The position numbers were made by a program, and so were the translations under genes. Below, piece after piece: positions 25,447 through 34,795 of a stretch of DNA of 64,000 bases; position 1 is the stretch's first letter; the number at the start of each line of letters is the position of its first letter. Origin of the DNA: Woeseia sp034521225 (lineage in GTDB: Bacteria; Pseudomonadota; Gammaproteobacteria; Steroidobacterales; Woeseiaceae). The notes beneath the pieces are model-generated. The model did no database searches and was not told where the DNA came from. It saw only the letters and a list, made by a program, of their open reading frames with translations. Where the stretch lies: contig JAXHMR010000033.1 in the NCBI GenBank assembly GCA_034521225.1, forward strand, positions 124,001-188,000, given 5' to 3'.

Positions 25447-25860
25447 ATGGAGCAACGTCAGGAACTGCGTAAAGCCGGGCTCAAGGTCACACTGCCGCGA
25501 CTGAAGATTCTTGAGATCCTGGAAGGCAACGACCAGCGGCACCTGAGCGCCGAGGATATCTACAAGGAGTTGCTGGACACCGGTGAGGACATCGGCCTTG
25601 CGACGGTGTACCGCGTCCTGACGCAGTTCGAATCAGCCGGCCTGGTTACCCGGCACAATTTTGAAGGCGGCCACTCCGTATTCGAGGTCGACGAGGGCGA
25701 GCACCACGATCACATGGTTTGCGTCGAAACGGGTGACGTCGTTGAATTTATGAACGACGAGATCGAACGCCTGCAGCGCGAAATAGCCAGATCGCATAAC
25801 TACGAGCTTATCGATCACAGCCTCGTGTTGTACGTCAAGCCAATCAAGAAAACATCCTGA
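25447..25860 (+). CDS. fur: Ferric uptake regulator
   Basis: 137 residues. N-terminal winged helix (LKVTLPRLKILEILEGNDQRHLSAEDIY; DIGLATVYRVLTQFESAGLVTRH) and C-terminal metal-binding dimer domain (HHDHMVCVETGDVVEF). The usual CxxC at the dimer domain is CVET here, so the second Cys is replaced by Thr, and the C-terminal cysteine pair of E. coli Fur is missing. This is a common variation in proteobacterial Fur with a single Cys. Iron-loaded Fur represses iron uptake genes. Confidence 0.94.
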   Translation: MEQRQELRKAGLKVTLPRLKILEILEGNDQRHLSAEDIYKELLDTGEDIGLATVYRVLTQFESAGLVTRHNFEGGHSVFEVDEGEHHDHMVCVETGDVVEFMNDEIERLQREIARSHNYELIDHSLVLYVKPIKKTS

Positions 25861-25866
25861 ATCCGG

Positions 25867-25934
25867 CCGCGGCCAGGGCCGCGCGGAAGCCCGTTTCCTT
25901 CCGCGGTCAGGGTCGCGCGGATACCCGTTTCCTG
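25867..25934. repeat. 34-bp tandem duplication at the recN 3' end
   Basis: Two adjacent copies (25867-25900, 25901-25934) share CCGCGG-CAGGG-CGCGCGGA and CCCGTTTCCT with about five mismatches. The second contains the recN stop codon and last codons (RVSARP). The first is a copy outside the gene, between fur and recN. Confidence 0.65.
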
Positions 25935-27617
25935 CCTTTTCGTTTGCGGCCACCCTTGCCGAGCATTTCTTCCGCGTGATCGCGCGTTCGCTGCGTAATG
26001 TCGACGCCGCCCAGCATGCGCGCGAGTTCCTCGATTCTCTCACCGTGCTGCAACACCGTTACGCTGGTCTTCGTTGTTTTGCCGTCGGTGATCTTGTTAA
26101 TGCGCAGGTGGTGATCGGCCTGGCTCGCGACCTGCGGTAAATGCGTGACACAGAGCACCTGCCGTGCAGCGGCGAGTTCGTGCAGGCGGCGGCCAACCAT
26201 TTCGGCGATGCCGCCGCCGACGCCGCTGTCGACTTCGTCGAAAATCATCGTTGGGATCGCACTGCCATTGCTAGCGATCACCTGGATCGCGAGGCTCATG
26301 CGCGAGAGTTCGCCACCGGAGGCTATGCGGGCGAGCGGCATCGGCGCCTGGCCGGGATTCGCGCTGATCAGGTACTCAACGTCCTCCATGCCCCATGCAC
26401 GCGCGCGTTCCGGATCGCGTGCCTGGAGGTCGATCCTGAATACGCCGTCAGGCATGCCGAGATCTCGCATCGCCGCACTGACGGCGCTGGAAAAGCGTTT
26501 TGCGGCGGCACGACGGCCGTCACCGAGTGTCGCCGCCGCAGCACGGTATTCCTTTTCCACTTTCGCTGTGTCGGCGGCCAGTGCCGCGCCGCGCTGTTCG
26601 GCGTTGTCGAGTTGCTCCAGTTGATCGGCGAGCTGCCCGCGAAGACCGTCCAGCTCGTTCGTGTCGATCCGGTGTTTGCGAGCAACTGATTTGATGGCGT
26701 CGAGCCGGTCCTCGACCCATTCACGACGGGCCGGGTCGGCGTCCAGCGTGTCAGCCGTAACGCCGCAGTTGGTCGGCGGCTTCACCGACCTGTATCAGTG
26801 CTTCGTTGAGCATGCCCGCTGTGGTTGCCAGTTCGGCATCGACGTCGGCCAGCGCGTCGAGCGCCTGCTGTGCCCGCGCGAGCATGTTGTTGACGTTGTC
26901 CGGGTCCGCGTTATCGAGGAGGTCGAGCGCCTGGGTGAGTCCATCCGCAATCTTGCCGCTGTTTTGCAAGCGGCGCCGCTCATTCGTGAGTTCGTCCATC
27001 TCGCCTGGCTGCAGATCGAGTGCATCGAGTTCGTTCATCTGGAACCGGAGCAGCTCGAGTCTTGACGCACGATCCGACTCGGCGGCCTGCAGTGCGCGGT
27101 GTTCGTCCGCCAGGCGTTGCCAGGTGTCAAATGTCCCGGCGGTGCGCTGCCGGTCCGCCAGCAGTTGACCGAAGTGATCGAGCAGGTCCCGTTGCACATC
27201 GCGCCGGCCAAGCGACTGGTGAAAATGCTGGCCATGAATATCGAGCAGCAGTTCGCCGAGCTCCTTGACGGTTTGCAGCGTGACTGTCGCGCCATTGATG
27301 AACGCACGTGAGCGTCCGTCGGCGTTGATCACGCGTCGCAGCACGCACTGCTCGTCGGCATCGAGCGCCTGCTCCGCGAGCCAGTCGCGTGCCGCTTCGT
27401 GACCACTGATGTCGAACTCAGCGCTGAAATCCGCCCGGTCGGCGCCGTCACGCACCAGGCCGGTGCCGCCACGTTCGCCGAGCACCAGCCCAAGTGCATC
27501 GATCAGTATGGACTTGCCGGCGCCGGTTTCGCCCGTCAGAACGGTCATGCCGTCTTCGAAGTCGACCTCGATCCGGTCGATGATCGCGAAGTTGCGTACC
27601 TGCAGGCTTGTCAGCAT
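25907..27617 (-). CDS. recN: DNA repair ATPase RecN, frameshifted
   Basis: About 565 residues when joined. N-terminal Walker A in LTGETGAGKSILIDALGL, coiled-coil arms, and the C-terminal ABC part: LARIASGGELSRMSLAIQ (signature), MIFDEVDSGVGGGIAEMVG (Walker B) and VTHLPQVAS. SMC-like protein acting in double-strand break repair. The frame changes near 26760: LRRYG* in the first frame should continue as ADTLDADPARREWVEDRLD; removing one G (TACGGCTGAC to TACGCTGAC) restores it. It overlaps nadK by 7 bp, suggesting coexpression. Confidence 0.92.
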
Positions 27618-28519
27618 GTGCCGCCATCCGGTTTCTCGTTCTCGCCGCCGCGCAACCGGCTGTCCCGGCCCCAGTGCAGCTTGGAACGCAGGATCTCGTA
27701 AAAATCGTAACCGGGGGGATGGACCAGCCGGATCTTTTTGTCCGCGCGGCGGATCAACAGCCGGTCCTCCGGTACGAGTTCACCCAGCGTAAAGCCGTCC
27801 GCGGTGACTTCCGCCTTGGTTTCGGCCCGCTCGAGGACGCGGACCTCGATCTCGTGGCCCGCAGGCACGACGATCGGGCGGTCACTTAAGGTGTGTGGGC
27901 ATATCGGTACCAATACGATGGCATCGAGTGCCGGCTCGATGATCGGCCCGCCACAGCTCAAGGCGTAAGCCGTGGAGCCGGTCGGCGTTGCGACGATCAG
28001 GCCGTCACCCGAATGCGCATTGACGAGCTTCGATCCGATGCGCGTCTCGAAGTCAACCATGCGGCCGGTTTCGCGGCGCTGCAGGACGATGTCGTTCAGC
28101 GCGATCGCGTGCTGGTCCACCTGGCCGTCGCGGACCCGCGTTGCCTGCAGCAGCAGCCGGTCTTCGCGGGTGTATTCCCCGGCGAGCACGAGTTCAACGC
28201 TCTCCAGCATATCGGCCGGCGTAATGTCCGCGAGAAAACCGAGCCGCCCGCGGTTGACGCCAAGCAGCGGTACGTCGTGGTTGTAGGCGAGGCGCGCGGC
28301 GCGCAACATCGTGCCGTCGCCGCCAATTGCGATAATCAGGTCGGCAAGACCCGCCAATCCTGATTCCGGTACCGGCCGGGCCGGGATCGACGCCGTTTCT
28401 TCCTCGCTGACGATGGCATCGACACCGGCGCTGGTGAGGTGTGCGGCAAGCGCATTCATCGGCTCGGCGACCCGCGGGTCCTTGCTCTTGCCAAGAATGG
28501 CGACTGTGCTGAATTCCAT
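27611..28519 (-). CDS. nadK: NAD kinase
   Basis: About 302 residues from ATG 28519 (preceded by GGGAAAGGGT). The diagnostic GGDGT motif is in LIIAIGGDGTMLRAAR, followed by NRGRLGFLAD, the ND motif ALNDIVLQR and GSTAYALSCGGPI. It phosphorylates NAD to NADP in the cytosol. Upstream of recN on the same strand with overlapping ends; divergent from hrcA, the normal gammaproteobacterial order. Confidence 0.95.
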   Translation of the reverse strand: MEFSTVAILGKSKDPRVAEPMNALAAHLTSAGVDAIVSEEETASIPARPVPESGLAGLADLIIAIGGDGTMLRAARLAYNHDVPLLGVNRGRLGFLADITPADMLESVELVLAGEYTREDRLLLQATRVRDGQVDQHAIALNDIVLQRRETGRMVDFETRIGSKLVNAHSGDGLIVATPTGSTAYALSCGGPIIEPALDAIVLVPICPHTLSDRPIVVPAGHEIEVRVLERAETKAEVTADGFTLGELVPEDRLLIRRADKKIRLVHPPGYDFYEILRSKLHWGRDSRLRGGENEKPDGGTC

Positions 28520-28638
28520 ACCCTTTCCCGGCAAAAGAATCGATCGAGCGGCGATTGTTGCAGACCCTTGGTCCGCCGCCAAGCGGCAGCCACGCGCATG
28601 TCGGTATCCGAAACCGACTGATGCGGCGTCTCACGCGC

Positions 28639-28666
28639 GTTGAATTAGTGCATTCAGGCCCCACCT
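28639..28666 (+). promoter_or_regulatory. Sigma-32-like promoter for hrcA
   Basis: GTTGAA (28639-28644) and CCCCACCT (28659-28666) are separated by 14 bp, close to the heat-shock consensus CTTGAAA-N13-CCCCATNT. It lies 133 bp ahead of hrcA. Confidence 0.5.
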
Positions 28667-28798
28667 CATTCATCACACCAGTGGTGCCGGGCGGTGCAAA
28701 CAGGAAGTGCCCGGTTCCTGACAATGGCATAAAGCATTGACGCGCACGGACGGTCACCCGCACAGTGTCCGCAACGCGAACTGACAACCAGGCCCTGC

Positions 28799-29857
28799 AT
28801 GGCAAATGAACCGGCTACCAATGTACCGAGTGAACGGGGCAGATCCTGCTCAAGGTACTGATCCAGCGCTTCATTCCGTGACGGGCAGCCCGTCGGCTCC
28901 CGCACACTGTCGCGGGACTCGGGCCTCGACCTCAGTCCGGCAACAGTCCGCAACGTCATGTCCGATCTCGAGGAAAAGGGCTTTGTGTCAGCGCCGCATA
29001 CCTCGGCCGGGCGCATACCGACGGCACGCGGTTACCGCATGTTCGTCGACACGCTGATCCAGTACAAGCGCCCGAAAGAGGGCGATATCCGCAGATTGCA
29101 GGAGCAGGTTGCGAGCAGCAAGGACGATACGCAGGTAATGGTGGCCTCCGTGTCCGATATCCTGTCTCGTATCACGAGCCTTGCGGGTGTGGTGTCGGTA
29201 CCGAAGGGGCAACGCACAACATTGCGTCAGATCGAGTTCCTGCCGCTGTCGGACAACCGTGTACTCGCGATCCTTGTTATTAATGACCGGGAAGTGCAGA
29301 ACCGGATCCTCTACACGGACAAGAACTACTCGCCGGAAGAACTGATTCGGGCCGCGAACTTCATCAACGAGCACTACACGGGTGTCGATCTTGTCGATAT
29401 ACCCAGGCGCCTGATCAAGGATCTCGAAGAAACGCGCGATTCGATGAACCAGGCGATGCACGACATCATCAGCGTTGCCCAATCGGCCATGGCGGGGGCA
29501 TCGACGACCCAGGAAGGCTTTGTCGTGACCGGCGAAACCAACCTGATGGACTTCGCCGAACTCTCCGATCTAGAGACGCTGCGCCGCCTGTTCGAGGCAT
29601 TTTCCCGGAAGCGCATGCTCCTCGATTTACTCGACCGCAGCATCAACGCCGGCGGCGTGCAGATTTTTATCGGCGAGGAGTCGGGCTACCGGATTCTCGA
29701 CGGCTGCAGCGTCGTCACGGCGCCTTACCGGCTCGACGACGACAAGATAGGCGTCCTCGGCGTCATCGGACCGACACGCATGGCCTATGACCGGGTCGTG
29801 CCTATCGTCGAGTTGACCGCGCGCACGCTGGGCTCGGCGCTCGGTTTTCGGGACTAG
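28799..29857 (+). CDS. hrcA: Heat-inducible repressor HrcA, two compensating indels
   Basis: About 352 residues. ATG 28799 opens MANEPATNVPSERG; the next 45 bases are out of frame (stop TGA at 28859) and should read LLKVLIQRFIRDGQPVGS, after which the same frame resumes with LSPATVRNVMSDLEEKGFVSAPHTSAGRIPT. So one base is missing near 28847 and one extra near 28892. The rest (GRIPTARGYRMFVDTLI; GILGVIGPTRMAYDRVVPIV-like end) is intact. It represses chaperone genes at CIRCE sites; a CIRCE-like site overlaps its own stop codon. Confidence 0.92.
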
Positions 29858-29878
29858 CGCTGCGGCGCCCAAGTGCTA
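29855..29878. promoter_or_regulatory. CIRCE-like HrcA site, degenerate
   Basis: TAGCGCT-N10-AGTGCTA resembles the CIRCE core TAGCACT-N11-AGTGCTA, with one mismatch and a spacer one base short. The first half contains the hrcA stop codon TAG. It lies about 50 bp before the grpE heat-shock promoter. Confidence 0.4.
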
Positions 29879-29925
29879 TCGGTGCCGGGTTCGGCAAACT
29901 TCCGGTTCGCTGAAGTACCGAAAAC

Positions 29926-29953
29926 CTTGAATTTCCGGGCCATGCCCCCAAAC
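29926..29953 (+). promoter_or_regulatory. Sigma-32-like promoter for grpE
   Basis: CTTGAAT (29926-29932), 13-bp spacer, CCCCAAAC (29946-29953), close to the heat-shock consensus and 74 bp before the grpE start. Confidence 0.6.
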
Positions 29954-30026
29954 TCCTCCGGACTTTGAAAGCTGCGGCGCTAAATCGCGGCGGGTCAACA
30001 ACCGTTTTTGCTGGAGCAGGTGATTT

Positions 30027-30629
30027 ATGAATGGACAGGCCGAACGTCCCGAGACCGGGTTTTCGGAGCAGGAAGCAGAGGACGCAGCCGGCGTCGAAGG
30101 CGACGCTGAATCCCTGGAAGGCCAGCAGGCGACGGGTGAGGCCAGTGAGATCGACGCCTTGCAGGCCCGCGCTGATGAAAACTGGGACAAGTACCTGCGG
30201 GCGATTGCGGAGCTCGAGAATCTGAGGAAGCGTGCCTCGCGTGACGTGGAAAATGCCCGCAAGTACTCGCTGGAGCCGTTTGCCCGCGAGCTGCTGGCCG
30301 TGCGCGACAGTCTCGAGATGGGTCTGTCGGCCGCCACCGAGGCCGATGTGGAGACCCTGCGGGAGGGCAGTGAGGCCACGCTCAAGCTGCTGTCCTCGAC
30401 CATGGAGCAGTTCGGCATAGCCGAACTCAATCCGGAAGGCGAGCCGTTCGATCCCGAGCAGCACGAGGCAATGATGATGCAGCCCTCCGCCGAGACAGAG
30501 CCTGGCACCGTATTGACCGTCTACCAGAAGGGCTATGCACTGAACGGCCGGCTGCTACGTCCGGCGCGGGTTGTGGTTGCCGATTCCCCGCCGGCGGGAA
30601 AGGATGCGCCGGAAACAGGCGGTAACTGA
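30027..30629 (+). CDS. grpE: DnaK nucleotide-exchange factor GrpE
   Basis: 200 residues: an acidic, Glu/Ala-rich N-terminus, the dimer coiled coil (ALQARADENWDKYLRAIAELENLRKRASRDVENARKYS) and the C-terminal beta domain (FDPEQHEAMMMQPS; VLTVYQKGYALNGRLLRPARVVVA). It releases ADP from DnaK. Heat-shock promoters lie before it and before dnaK. Confidence 0.95.
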   Translation: MNGQAERPETGFSEQEAEDAAGVEGDAESLEGQQATGEASEIDALQARADENWDKYLRAIAELENLRKRASRDVENARKYSLEPFARELLAVRDSLEMGLSAATEADVETLREGSEATLKLLSSTMEQFGIAELNPEGEPFDPEQHEAMMMQPSAETEPGTVLTVYQKGYALNGRLLRPARVVVADSPPAGKDAPETGGN

Positions 30630-30639
30630 GCCGGCGGCG

Positions 30640-30667
30640 CTTGAAACTCAGGCGGCAGGCCCCACCT
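30640..30667 (+). promoter_or_regulatory. Sigma-32 promoter of dnaK
   Basis: CTTGAAA (30640-30646), a 13-bp spacer and CCCCACCT (30660-30667): the best of the three heat-shock promoters here. It is 49 bp before the dnaK start. Confidence 0.8.
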
Positions 30668-30715
30668 AACAAACAGATTTGCACTACTTGACACGGAATT
30701 CGGAGACAGACTGAT

Positions 30716-32656
30716 ATGGGTAAAGTGATTGGTATCGACCTGGGTACCACCAACTCCTGCGTCGCGATCATGGAAGGCGGAAAGCCGAAAGTGATCGAGA
30801 ACAGCGAAGGCACGCGGACGACGCCGTCCATTGTTGCATTTGCGAAGGACGACGAGATCCTGGTGGGTTCATCGGCGAAGCGTCAGGCTGTGACGAACCC
30901 GAGCAATACGTTGTTCGCGGTAAAACGCCTGATCGGCCGGCGCTTTGAAGACGAAGTTGTACAACGCGACATCGAAATGGTGCCGTACAAGATCGTCAAG
31001 GCAAAGAATGGCGATGCCTGGGTCGAGGCAAACGGCAAGGCCATGGCGCCGCCGGAAGTGTCGGCGCGCGTGCTGATGAAAATGAAAAAGACGGTCGAGG
31101 AATACCTCGGCGAAACCGTGACGGACGCTGTTGTCACGGTGCCTGCCTATTTCAATGACTCGCAGCGCCAGGCTACCAAGGATGCCGGCAAGATCGCCGG
31201 CCTGAATGTCCTGCGCATCATCAACGAGCCTACAGCTGCGGCGCTCGCCTACGGCATGGACAAGAAGCGTGGCGACACGAAGATCGCTGTCTACGATCTG
31301 GGTGGCGGTACGTTCGATATCTCGATCATCGAGATCGCTGAAGTTGATGGTGAGCACCAGTTTGAAGTACTGGCCACCAACGGTGACACGTTCCTCGGCG
31401 GCGAGGATTTTGACCTGCGGGTCATTGACTACCTGACCGCTGAATTCAAACGTGAAAGCGGCGTTGATATCACCAAGGATCCGCTGGCCATGCAGCGCCT
31501 CAAGGAAGCCGCGGAAAAGGCGAAGATCGAGCTGTCTTCAGCTAGCCAGACTGAAGTCAACCTGCCCTACATCACGGCGGACAATACCGGGCCGAAGCAT
31601 CTCAACATCAAGTTGACGCGAGCCAAGCTCGAGTCGCTGGTCGAGAGCCTGGTGAATCGCACCATCGAGCCCTGCAAGGTGGCGCTGAAGGACGCCGGGC
31701 TGAAAGTGAATGAAATCGACGACGTGATACTTGTCGGCGGCCAGACGCGCATGCCGAAGGTGCAGGAAGAAGTGCAGAACTTTTTCGGCAAGGAGCCGCG
31801 CCGCGACGTCAACCCGGATGAAGCTGTGGCACTGGGTGCCGCAATCCAGGGCGGTGTCCTCGCGGGCGACGTCAAGGATGTGCTGTTGCTCGACGTTACG
31901 CCATTGTCGCTCGGTATCGAGACGCTCGGCGGTGTAATGACGAAGCTGATCGAGAAGAACACGACTATTCCGGCGAACGCGGAGCAGGTTTTCTCGACCG
32001 CGGACGACAACCAGACAGCGGTCACGATTCACGTATTGCAGGGCGAACGCGAACAGGCGCAGGCCAACAAGTCGCTGGGCCGGTTTGATCTCGCTGACAT
32101 ACCGCCGGCGCCGCGCGGCTTGCCGCAGATCGAGGTGACGTTTGATATTGACGCGAACGGCATACTGAACGTGTCGGCCAAGGACAAGGCAACCGGCAAG
32201 AGCCAGAACATCGTCATCAAGGCGTCGAGCGGCCTGACGGAGGAAGAGATCGAGAAGATGGTCTCCGATGCCGCCAGCCACGAAGAGGAAGACCGCAAGT
32301 TCCGTGAGCTGGTTGACGTCCGTAACCAGGCGGATGGCCTGATCCATGCGTCGCAGAAAACACTGACAGAACTTGGCGACAAGGCCAGCGAAGAGGAACG
32401 CACCGCCGTGGAGACCGCCATCAGCGAGTTGCAGGCAGTGCTGAAGGACGGCGACAAGGAAACGATCGAAGCGAAGACCCGCGCGCTGACCGAGGCGTCG
32501 GCGGCGGTTGCCCAGAAGCTGTATGCGGAGCAAGGCAGCGAGGCAGGTGATGGCGAGGCCGGCGGTAGTGCCGATGCTGAATCCGGCAAGCCGGACGATG
32601 TTGTGGATGCCGAGTTCGAGGAAGTCGACGGGGAAGAGCGCAAGAAGTCTGGCTAA
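30716..32656 (+). CDS. dnaK: Chaperone DnaK (Hsp70)
   Basis: 646 residues, normal length, intact. ATPase domain opens GKVIGIDLGTTNSCVAIMEG, with the phosphate and adenosine motifs AVYDLGGGTFDISIIE and LVGGQTRMPKVQ; substrate domain follows (LLLDVTPLSLGIETLGGVMT), then the lid and the acidic C-terminus DDVVDAEFEEVD. It works with GrpE upstream and DnaJ downstream in protein folding and heat-shock control. Confidence 0.98.
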   Translation: MGKVIGIDLGTTNSCVAIMEGGKPKVIENSEGTRTTPSIVAFAKDDEILVGSSAKRQAVTNPSNTLFAVKRLIGRRFEDEVVQRDIEMVPYKIVKAKNGDAWVEANGKAMAPPEVSARVLMKMKKTVEEYLGETVTDAVVTVPAYFNDSQRQATKDAGKIAGLNVLRIINEPTAAALAYGMDKKRGDTKIAVYDLGGGTFDISIIEIAEVDGEHQFEVLATNGDTFLGGEDFDLRVIDYLTAEFKRESGVDITKDPLAMQRLKEAAEKAKIELSSASQTEVNLPYITADNTGPKHLNIKLTRAKLESLVESLVNRTIEPCKVALKDAGLKVNEIDDVILVGGQTRMPKVQEEVQNFFGKEPRRDVNPDEAVALGAAIQGGVLAGDVKDVLLLDVTPLSLGIETLGGVMTKLIEKNTTIPANAEQVFSTADDNQTAVTIHVLQGEREQAQANKSLGRFDLADIPPAPRGLPQIEVTFDIDANGILNVSAKDKATGKSQNIVIKASSGLTEEEIEKMVSDAASHEEEDRKFRELVDVRNQADGLIHASQKTLTELGDKASEEERTAVETAISELQAVLKDGDKETIEAKTRALTEASAAVAQKLYAEQGSEAGDGEAGGSADAESGKPDDVVDAEFEEVDGEERKKSG

Positions 32657-32691
32657 CGGCCGAATCCACCGCCCCGGCGGACAATAAGAAA

Positions 32692-32721
32692 GCACCGGAC
32701 GCCGCTTGCGGCGTCCGGTGC
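32692..32721. terminator. Long hairpin between dnaK and dnaJ
   Basis: GCACCGGACGCCGC / GCGGCGTCCGGTGC is a perfect 14-bp stem with a two-base loop. No T run follows, so it more likely reduces readthrough or protects the dnaK message 3' end than ends transcription outright. Confidence 0.6.
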
Positions 32722-32738
32722 CAATCAGTGCAGGCACA

Positions 32739-33869
32739 ATGGCGAAACGCGACTATTACGAAATTCTGGGTGTAAACCGGTCGGCTTCCGACGACGATAT
32801 CAAGAAGGCCTACCGGCGCCTGGCCATGAAGCACCACCCGGACCGTAACCAGGATGATGCCGCGGCACCGCAGCGTTTCAAGGAAGCCAAGGAAGCCTAC
32901 GAGGTCCTGAGCGATCGCAACAAGCGCACGGCGTACGACCAGTTTGGCCACGACGGACTGCGTGCCAGTGCCGGCGGTGGCGGGTTCAGCGCAGAGGGCT
33001 TCGGCGATATCTTTGGTGATGTTTTTGGCGACATTTTTGGTGCCGGACGCCGTGGCGGACGCAGCCAGGTGTTTCGCGGCGCCGATCTCGGATACGAGCT
33101 GCGCCTTGAACTTGAGAAAGCCGTCGCGGGCGATACCGTCACGATCGATGTACCTACGCAAATCGGTTGCGAAGAATGCGATGGCAGCGGGGCCCGGAAG
33201 GGCAGCAAACCAGTGCAGTGCACGACCTGTGGCGGTGCCGGCCAGGTGCGAATGCAGCAGGGCTTTTTCTCGATCCAGCAGACTTGCCCTGCCTGCAAGG
33301 GTAGCGGCACGGTAATTTCGGATCCCTGCGGCAGTTGCCACGGCCGTGGCCGCGTCGCACATACGAAAAAATTGTCCGTCAAGGTTCCGCCAGGCGTCGA
33401 TGACGGTGATCGTATCCGGCTGTCCGGGGAAGGTGAGGCCGGGCGCAATGGCGGGCCGCCGGGTGACCTGTACGTCGAGATCCGTGTCCGGCCGCACAAA
33501 ATTTTTCGCCGCGAAGGTGGCGACCTTACCTGTGAAGTGCCGGTCAGCATCACGACTGCCGCGCTCGGCGGCGAAGTGGAATTGCCAACGCTTGATGGCA
33601 CCGTGTCGCTGAAAATTCCGGCGGGCACCCAATCGGACAAGGTTTTCAGGCTGCGCGGCAAGGGCGTCATCACGGTACGCGACCGGCACAAGGGCGACCT
33701 GTTTGCGAAAGTGGCCGTTGAGACGCCGGTGAATCTGACCGATGAACAGAAGAAACTGCTGCGGCGCCTCGATAAACTGGTTTCTGCCGGCGGTGACAAA
33801 CACAGTCCGCGGGCCGGCGGCTGGCTCGATACCGTCAAGCGCTTTTTCGACCGCATCGGCCAGCCCTGA
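32739..33869 (+). CDS. dnaJ: Chaperone DnaJ (Hsp40)
   Basis: 376 residues from ATG 32739. J domain with HPD (MKHHPDRNQDD) at residue 33, Gly/Phe-rich linker (FGDIFGDVFGDIFG), zinc domain with four CxxCxGxG-type repeats (CEECDGSG, CTTCGGAG, CPACKGSG, CGSCHGRG) and C-terminal substrate domain. It stimulates DnaK ATPase. It follows dnaK after a hairpin. Confidence 0.97.
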   Translation: MAKRDYYEILGVNRSASDDDIKKAYRRLAMKHHPDRNQDDAAAPQRFKEAKEAYEVLSDRNKRTAYDQFGHDGLRASAGGGGFSAEGFGDIFGDVFGDIFGAGRRGGRSQVFRGADLGYELRLELEKAVAGDTVTIDVPTQIGCEECDGSGARKGSKPVQCTTCGGAGQVRMQQGFFSIQQTCPACKGSGTVISDPCGSCHGRGRVAHTKKLSVKVPPGVDDGDRIRLSGEGEAGRNGGPPGDLYVEIRVRPHKIFRREGGDLTCEVPVSITTAALGGEVELPTLDGTVSLKIPAGTQSDKVFRLRGKGVITVRDRHKGDLFAKVAVETPVNLTDEQKKLLRRLDKLVSAGGDKHSPRAGGWLDTVKRFFDRIGQP

Positions 33870-33899
33870 TCCAGCTGCCGGTGCCGGAGGCTTGTAGCT

Positions 33900-34727
33900 A
33901 TCACCACGCTCCGCATCAGTTTGCTTGGCCTCGGCCGCATGGGTCGTGAGATTCTCGCGGCGATGGCGGGACAATCCGATTTGCAGCTGCACGGTGCCTG
34001 GGTCCGCGCAGGCAGCGATCTTGACGGCGTCGACCTGGCCGTAATGCCGGGCGAGTCCGGTGAGGCGGGACGTGGCATCGTTGCGACCAGCCGTATCGAC
34101 GACGTGCTGAACGGCGCCGACGTCGCCATCGATTTCAGTTTGCCGGAAGCAAACCGCGAGATCCTCGCCGCGTCAGTCCGGGCCGGGACTCCCCTGGTCT
34201 GCGGTGTCAGCGGATTGGGAGATGACGACCTCGCCGCCATGCGCGACGCTGCACGGGTGATTCCGGTTTTCTACGACCGCAACATGAGTATCGGCGTTGC
34301 CGTAATGCGGCGCCTTGTCGCGCAAAGTGCATCATTGCTGGGCCCGGAGTTTCGCGCAGACATCCACGATACGCACCATGCGCACAAGCGTGACGCACCG
34401 TCCGGCACGGCGTTGCTGCTCGGCGAGTCGGTTGCCGGGGCCCGCGGCCAGGATTTCCGCCAGGTCATGCAGTATCCTGCCGGTCGACCTGATGCGGTGC
34501 GCTCAACCGGCGACATTCGCTTCCACGTCATACGCGAGGGCGAGCATCCGGGGCAGCATACGGTGACCTTCAGCGATGCGGCCGAGCAATTATCTATCGT
34601 CCATGACGTCCGTAACCGCCGTGTTTTCGCCGCCGGGGCCTTGCGCGCCGCCCGCTGGCTGGCCACCCGGCCGGCCGGCCGGTATGGCATGAACGAATTT
34701 CTGGACGACCTGGCCGGCAAGGATTAG
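33900..34727 (+). CDS. dapB: Dihydrodipicolinate reductase
   Basis: About 275 residues. NAD(P)H-binding GLGRMGREI near the start, catalytic and substrate motif DTHHAHKRDAPSGTALLL and C-terminal IVHDVRNRRVFAAGALRAARWL. Lysine and meso-diaminopimelate synthesis. The start is unclear: family alignment needs TTLRISLLGLGRMG, which begins at an ATC codon (33900) 9 bp after GGAGG, while the first ordinary start (TTG 33921) would delete the first beta strand. An ATG misread as ATC would fit. Confidence 0.9.
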   Translation: MTTLRISLLGLGRMGREILAAMAGQSDLQLHGAWVRAGSDLDGVDLAVMPGESGEAGRGIVATSRIDDVLNGADVAIDFSLPEANREILAASVRAGTPLVCGVSGLGDDDLAAMRDAARVIPVFYDRNMSIGVAVMRRLVAQSASLLGPEFRADIHDTHHAHKRDAPSGTALLLGESVAGARGQDFRQVMQYPAGRPDAVRSTGDIRFHVIREGEHPGQHTVTFSDAAEQLSIVHDVRNRRVFAAGALRAARWLATRPAGRYGMNEFLDDLAGKD

Positions 34728-34795
34728 GCCCGCTCTGCGGCATCCGGGTCCGTGGAACTGTGGCGCATGCGTGCCATGTCCAGTAAACTAATACG

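Noticed and set aside
31538..32737. Long antisense open frame (399 codons) over dnaK
   Set aside because: It mirrors the codon bias of dnaK and has no family signature, ribosome site or promoter.
32421..33992. Long antisense open frame (523 codons) over dnaJ
   Set aside because: Also a GC-bias shadow; it spans dnaJ, the dnaK end and the dapB start without any recognisable domain.
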